From Acidobacteriaceae bacterium (GTDB taxonomy: Bacteria; Acidobacteriota; Terriglobia; Terriglobales; Acidobacteriaceae), in the NCBI GenBank assembly GCA_025462805.1, contig JAOAPJ010000358.1, positions 1-8,545 of the forward strand: a DNA stretch of 8,545 nucleotides, in the 5' to 3' direction. The translations under genes were made by a program, and so were the position numbers. Each line of letters begins with the position of its first letter. Position 1 is the stretch's first letter. The notes beneath the pieces were generated by a model, which searched no databases, was not told where the DNA came from, and saw nothing but the letters and a program-made list of their open reading frames with translations. Of the stretch, positions 5,561 to 8,545 are shown piece after piece.

Positions 5561-6900
5561 CCTACGAGGTGATTCATTCGCTGTCGCCAACGATGGGACT
5601 CGCGTGTATATCGGAGTCCTTCCACGATGTGGAAACGCAGACGGGAAAGGATGAATTGCAACTGGAAACGATAGCGACGAGCCCGGTTCCCTAGCGTTTC
5701 ATTTGCGGAGTGTCGGACCACGAGCGGTGGCAGATGCGAGGGCAGCAACGCTTTTCGTAGTGGACGCATTGCGGGAACACCAGTCGCCTCAAGCTCCCGC
5801 TGCAGCAGCAGGTACAGCTTGCTTCCTGGGAAATCCCCCAAGACGACCTCACGCCCATACATCTCCACCCAGAGCCGCGCGGCCCGTGGAAGACGGTCGA
5901 CAGTCCAGTTCATCAGCGCTTCTGGAGCAAAGTCCCCCATCACGTTCGTGATCAAGAGCGTCACCACTCCCAGAGCCAGGGAGGTTCTGGAGTTCTCCTC
6001 GGCCGCTGATCGAAGTTCGTGCCAGAACATCTCGTCCGTGCGGCGCGCCAACACATGGCGGCGAAACTCCAGCAGATGTGCCGTGCGTGAGAACTCGCTG
6101 GATACATGTTTGTAGACGTGCAACGCCTGGCCTAGGAACAGATCGACGGGAGAAAGAACCGGCGCGCTGAGGCCACAAAACTCACGGTGCTCGACACGCT
6201 CCAGTGCTGAGGCATGACCAGGAACTACCGGCTCAACGTGCAATTCGACGGATCGGCCTGGTAGATCCTTATATACGTCTCTCAAGGGCACGCCTGGCGT
6301 TTCGTTTACCTTGAACTCCCAGCTTCGGCCGCTGATTGCATACAGGCGGTAGCCTCTGCCTTCCAGAATCTGACGTGCCAGGGGCGCGCTCTTTTCCGCT
6401 ACAAGGAAATCCAGATCGAACTGGTGCCGCAACTCCAGTTTTGGCACCGACTCCGGGCAGAATGAGAAACCCTTCAGAGTGGCGTAGCAAAGGTTAGCGT
6501 GTTGAAAGGCCCGCTGAATGGCTAGCGATTCAGCAATCATGCCTCGTGTTCGTTCAGTATTATCGACCAGATTCTGTTTGAGTCGCGCGTCAACCGTCGC
6601 GGGCAACGCAGAATGCAAATGCATCTCTGACATCCGGTCAAGAAAATAGAGTGCGAGGCCACTGATATCCAGCCAGGGTAAGAGTCTGTCCCATTCCCTT
6701 GGGCAAAGATCCTGTAAGCAAGAGCATTCCGAGGGCAACGGATCGCAAAAGCTCAGCAGCACAGCCTCGCGTATGCGCTGTTCCCTCCTCAACGCCTGGC
6801 TCTTTGCTCCTTTGCCGTCTGAGTGGCTCACGGTCGAAGACGGAAGTGCATCGAAGATCCGTTCGCCGAGCGAGGCTCCTTCACTGGATACAAGTGGCAC
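5557..6900 (-). CDS. Nucleotidyltransferase family protein (PF14907-like), role unknown
   Basis: This is a 447-residue protein. The central region has the pattern of the 'uncharacterised nucleotidyltransferase' family: LKG at 142-144, then a DxD metal motif at D162/D164 within RHQFDLDFLV, the ARQILEGRGYR helix, and a VELH segment at 218-221 where relatives carry a third acidic residue before LH. The remainder is helical, with no membrane segment. Family members occur in polysaccharide loci and in lasso-peptide and other natural-product clusters; their biochemical role is generally unestablished, so no substrate is proposed. The start is GTG 6900, backed by a good ribosome site. It is the first gene of the minus-strand series and its TGA lies inside the start of the following methyltransferase. 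The family call rests on motifs and is good but not certain. Confidence 0.8.
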   Translation of the reverse strand: MPLVSSEGASLGERIFDALPSSTVSHSDGKGAKSQALRREQRIREAVLLSFCDPLPSECSCLQDLCPREWDRLLPWLDISGLALYFLDRMSEMHLHSALPATVDARLKQNLVDNTERTRGMIAESLAIQRAFQHANLCYATLKGFSFCPESVPKLELRHQFDLDFLVAEKSAPLARQILEGRGYRLYAISGRSWEFKVNETPGVPLRDVYKDLPGRSVELHVEPVVPGHASALERVEHREFCGLSAPVLSPVDLFLGQALHVYKHVSSEFSRTAHLLEFRRHVLARRTDEMFWHELRSAAEENSRTSLALGVVTLLITNVMGDFAPEALMNWTVDRLPRAARLWVEMYGREVVLGDFPGSKLYLLLQRELEATGVPAMRPLRKALLPSHLPPLVVRHSANETLGNRARRYRFQLQFILSRLRFHIVEGLRYTRESHRWRQRMNHLVG

Positions 6901-6904
6901 GCGG

Positions 6905-6913
6905 CCTCACCTT
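6905..6913 (-). promoter_or_regulatory. Ribosome-binding site fixing the GTG start of the nucleotidyltransferase gene
   Basis: The minus strand reads AAGGTGAGG, then CCGC, then GTG. The AAGGTG core sits seven bases from the start codon, which supports a GTG initiation at 6900. Confidence 0.6.
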
Positions 6914-6986
6914 ATCTCAAATCTATTAGCCGATACCGCCAGTCCACTCTCCATCTGAAGAGGGACGATCTGCATGGAGATTAGCT

Positions 6987-7004
6987 ATTCCTTGAATCAA
7001 GAAT
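6987..7004. promoter_or_regulatory. Inverted repeat, possible operator
   Basis: CTTGA and TCAAG arms are separated by one A, with ATT and AAT flanks extending the symmetry with one bulged C. It lies 87-104 bases upstream of the nucleotidyltransferase GTG, a plausible place for a regulator of the minus-strand genes. No regulator gene is in the window. Confidence 0.25.
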
Positions 7005-7176
7005 GTCACGCCCCGGTAAAGACATTGTCACTGTGTTGTCGACTGAGCATCGCACAGAGCTTTCCCAGGGAAATGCTGCAATCACCGGTGAAAGTTCACA
7101 TCTCTCCTCCTCGCGCGGACATGACAATCAATTGACGGCGAGCAGACAATCGGGAGACAACTCGTTCTCTGCGGAC

Positions 7177-7186
7177 CACTATAGTG
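7177..7186. promoter_or_regulatory. Perfect 10-bp palindrome with -10-like core
   Basis: CACTATAGTG is fully self-complementary and contains TATAGT, which resembles a -10 box for transcription toward the oxygenase gene about 140 bases downstream. No good -35 is found 16-18 bases upstream, so it may be an operator half or chance. Confidence 0.2.
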
Positions 7187-7308
7187 ACGACTATGCAACG
7201 CGCTGGAGAAGGATTCAACGTCAGTCTGAAAGACAGAAGCACGCAATGGGACGACTGTCAGATGCGACCGATCTCACCGGAACGACAGAGCCCCAGTCAT
7301 GCCTTGAT

Positions 7309-7316
7309 GGAGGAAG
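7309..7316 (+). promoter_or_regulatory. Ribosome-binding site deciding the oxygenase start
   Basis: GGAGGAAG precedes the ATG at 7325 by eight bases (and the adjoining GTG at 7322 by five). It is the best Shine-Dalgarno in this part and argues for the internal start rather than the earlier GTG at 7184. Confidence 0.65.
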
Positions 7317-7324
7317 AACGAGTG

Positions 7325-8254
7325 ATGCCATTTCGTGACCTTCAAGCGTGTGATCTCACATCGGATGCCATGCAGGCTGAGATCGTCTCACGCGGGTATG
7401 TGCTGATTCGTGGGCTTCTTCCGCACGACGCGGTGGAATCGCTTCTTGGCGAGATTACGCAAATACTCTGTGCTGCGGGTTGGCTGCTCGCCGGTCACGA
7501 CGCCCGCGAGCGCATGGCTGACGAGAGCGCGGCCTGTGGTGATCCCGATCCCTCGTTCAAGCGCACTTATCAGGAAGTCTTCAACCTGGAATCATTTCAC
7601 GCACTGCCGCATCATTCCGCCCTGAAACGAGCCATGCGTATGCTTGTGGGCGATCAACTGCTGGTGCATCCAAAGCCGATCGGCCGGTTGATTTTTCCAG
7701 ATTGCGAGCGTCTCGTTGTTCGTCCTCATCAGGACTTTCGATTCATGGATGGGGATCCTGAGTGCTTTACGGTCTGGATTCCTCTTCACGACTGCCCGGT
7801 GAACCTAGGACCCCTGCAAGTCATGGAAGGTTCACACCGCTTTGGCTTCCAGCCCCACGAACAGACGTCTATCCCAGAGATCCCGGAAGGGAGAGCCCTG
7901 GGTGGCGATTGGGTGGGCGGCCAGATCAACGCGGGAGATGTGCTCATATTTCACAGTCTGACCGTTCATGCGGCTTCTCCGAATCTGTCCGACCGACTTC
8001 GCATCTCGCTGGATTGCAGATTTCAAAACTATGACCGCGCCTTCAATCCGGCCAACCTGGTATTTGGCGGGGAATCTGGGAAGTCTTGGGAAAAGACCTA
8101 CACCGGCTGGCGTTCAAGCGACTTGAAGTACTTCTGGAAAGCATTGCCTCTGAACTTCAAGCCATCCAAGGCTGAGATTGCACAACTCGCAGCGACGGCG
8201 GAGTCTCCATCGAAGCGTGCGCGTTATGCCAGGATCTTGGGACAACTCGAGTAA
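7325..8254 (+). CDS. Phytanoyl-CoA dioxygenase (PhyH) family Fe(II)/2-oxoglutarate oxygenase
   Basis: This is a 309-residue cytoplasmic protein. The jelly-roll iron site is complete: HxD at H135/D137 (RPHQDFRF), distal His at H215 (HSLTVHAASPN), and the 2-oxoglutarate-binding Arg most likely R226, eleven residues beyond H215 (R224 is the alternative). The N-terminus (EIVSRGYVLIRGLLPHDAVESLL) is the usual start of PhyH proteins, and GPLQVMEGSHRFG is the conserved strand between the iron ligands. Family members hydroxylate lipids, amino acids and many natural products. The frame opens at GTG 7184, but the upstream 47 codons are low in conserved character, and a strong ribosome site precedes ATG 7325. 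The gene is transcribed away from the six-gene series, perhaps from a shared control region. A tailoring hydroxylation in the same pathway is possible but unproven. Confidence 0.92.
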   Translation: MPFRDLQACDLTSDAMQAEIVSRGYVLIRGLLPHDAVESLLGEITQILCAAGWLLAGHDARERMADESAACGDPDPSFKRTYQEVFNLESFHALPHHSALKRAMRMLVGDQLLVHPKPIGRLIFPDCERLVVRPHQDFRFMDGDPECFTVWIPLHDCPVNLGPLQVMEGSHRFGFQPHEQTSIPEIPEGRALGGDWVGGQINAGDVLIFHSLTVHAASPNLSDRLRISLDCRFQNYDRAFNPANLVFGGESGKSWEKTYTGWRSSDLKYFWKALPLNFKPSKAEIAQLAATAESPSKRARYARILGQLE

Positions 8255-8268
8255 GCTGTCGCTCGGCC

Positions 8269-8545
8269 TCAATGGCGGGTCCGCGACTCCCAACTGTTCC
8301 AGACGGTCTGCGACCGACTGTTCGCCTGATCGTCAACGATCCATGTGACAGACCCGCTCAGCCCAAGCATCAAGCATCCTGACGTTGAGGGCGGATCGGC
8401 AAAGACGACATTCAACGTATCGGAATCTGACCGGCGCGATCTTACCTTGGTCGCGCCTTCGAGAAAGTAGCTTACTGGGTGCAGGATGGTTGATTCGCGA
8501 ACGGACAGCAAACTCGTACTTGCCGTCAGCCACGCTGCAGAGATG
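8269..8545 (-). CDS. Possible 3' end of an unidentified convergent gene
   Basis: A minus-strand frame is open from the right edge to a TGA at 8271-8269, 91 codons, and would end 14 bases from the oxygenase stop. It includes TLNVVFADPPSTSGCLML and LSGSVTWIVDDQ, with GC-leaning third positions. A second minus-strand frame is also open from the edge down to 8333, which weakens the case. No family is recognised. All three plus-strand frames are interrupted here. Confidence 0.25.
   Translation of the reverse strand, partial: ISAAWLTASTSLLSVRESTILHPVSYFLEGATKVRSRRSDSDTLNVVFADPPSTSGCLMLGLSGSVTWIVDDQANSRSQTVWNSWESRTRH

Larger units (their letters stand above)
6901..7324. other. Divergent intergenic region between the minus-strand series and the oxygenase gene
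   Basis: These 424 bases must hold the promoters for both directions. Visible elements are an inverted repeat CTTGA-A-TCAAG within 6987-7004 (flanked by ATT/AAT), a perfect palindrome CACTATAGTG at 7177-7186 that contains a -10-like TATAGT, and a TTGACG at 7132-7137 that is not well spaced from a -10 box. No convincing complete promoter can be assigned. A 111-codon plus-strand frame (7003-7338) crosses it but is judged non-coding. Confidence 0.5.

Noticed and set aside
5561..5590. TTG 5590 as start of the second methyltransferase.
   Set aside because: The tandem ATGs at 5560/5557 overlap the preceding stop in the usual coupled way; the ten extra residues add no family feature.
7003..7338. 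111-codon plus-strand frame upstream of the oxygenase, considered as a small gene or precursor peptide.
   Set aside because: It has no ribosome site before its ATG, its composition is Ser/Arg/Gly-rich with almost no hydrophobic core, and it resembles no known leader; it runs 14 bases into the oxygenase gene in another frame.

Overview
The window is about 8.5 kb of bacterial DNA of moderately high GC, densely packed. Six genes lie on the minus strand, one gene is divergent on the plus strand, and each edge has an incomplete reading frame. No rRNA, tRNA, CRISPR, transposase or phage gene was seen. The gene content looks like an accessory biosynthetic locus from a soil-type Gram-negative bacterium. 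The protein style recalls Acidobacteriota, but that is a weak guess; nothing here proves the taxon.

Minus-strand layout in order of transcription (right to left). A PF14907-type nucleotidyltransferase-fold protein (6900-5557) overlaps the start of a class I SAM methyltransferase (5560-4745). After a 228-nt gap comes a stand-alone GTP cyclohydrolase II (4516-3875). After a 265-nt gap with tandem and inverted repeats comes a tight trio: a B12-binding-type radical SAM enzyme (3609-2113), a zinc-ribbon SAM methyltransferase (2111-1059, one base after the radical SAM stop) and a metal-dependent amidohydrolase (1062 to beyond the left edge, joined by an ATGA overlap). On the plus strand, across a 424-nt divergent intergenic region, lies a phytanoyl-CoA dioxygenase-family Fe(II)/2-oxoglutarate oxygenase (7325-8254). 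The last 290 bases hold only a weak partial frame.

How the genes may work together (inference). GTP cyclohydrolase II opens GTP to 2,5-diamino-6-ribosylamino-4(3H)-pyrimidinone 5'-phosphate. This normally feeds riboflavin synthesis, but it is also the entry step to specialised pyrimidine-derived compounds such as the toxoflavin-type azapteridines. No other riboflavin gene is present. Here the enzyme sits among a radical SAM enzyme, two methyltransferases, an aminohydrolase-like protein, a nucleotidyltransferase-fold protein and an oxygenase. This fits a dedicated pathway to a modified pyrimidine/pteridine-like small molecule. I do not recognise it as a characterised cluster and the product cannot be read from the sequence.

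Several starts are non-ATG (GTG for the radical SAM and nucleotidyltransferase genes, TTG for the cyclohydrolase), and ribosome-binding sites decide several of them.
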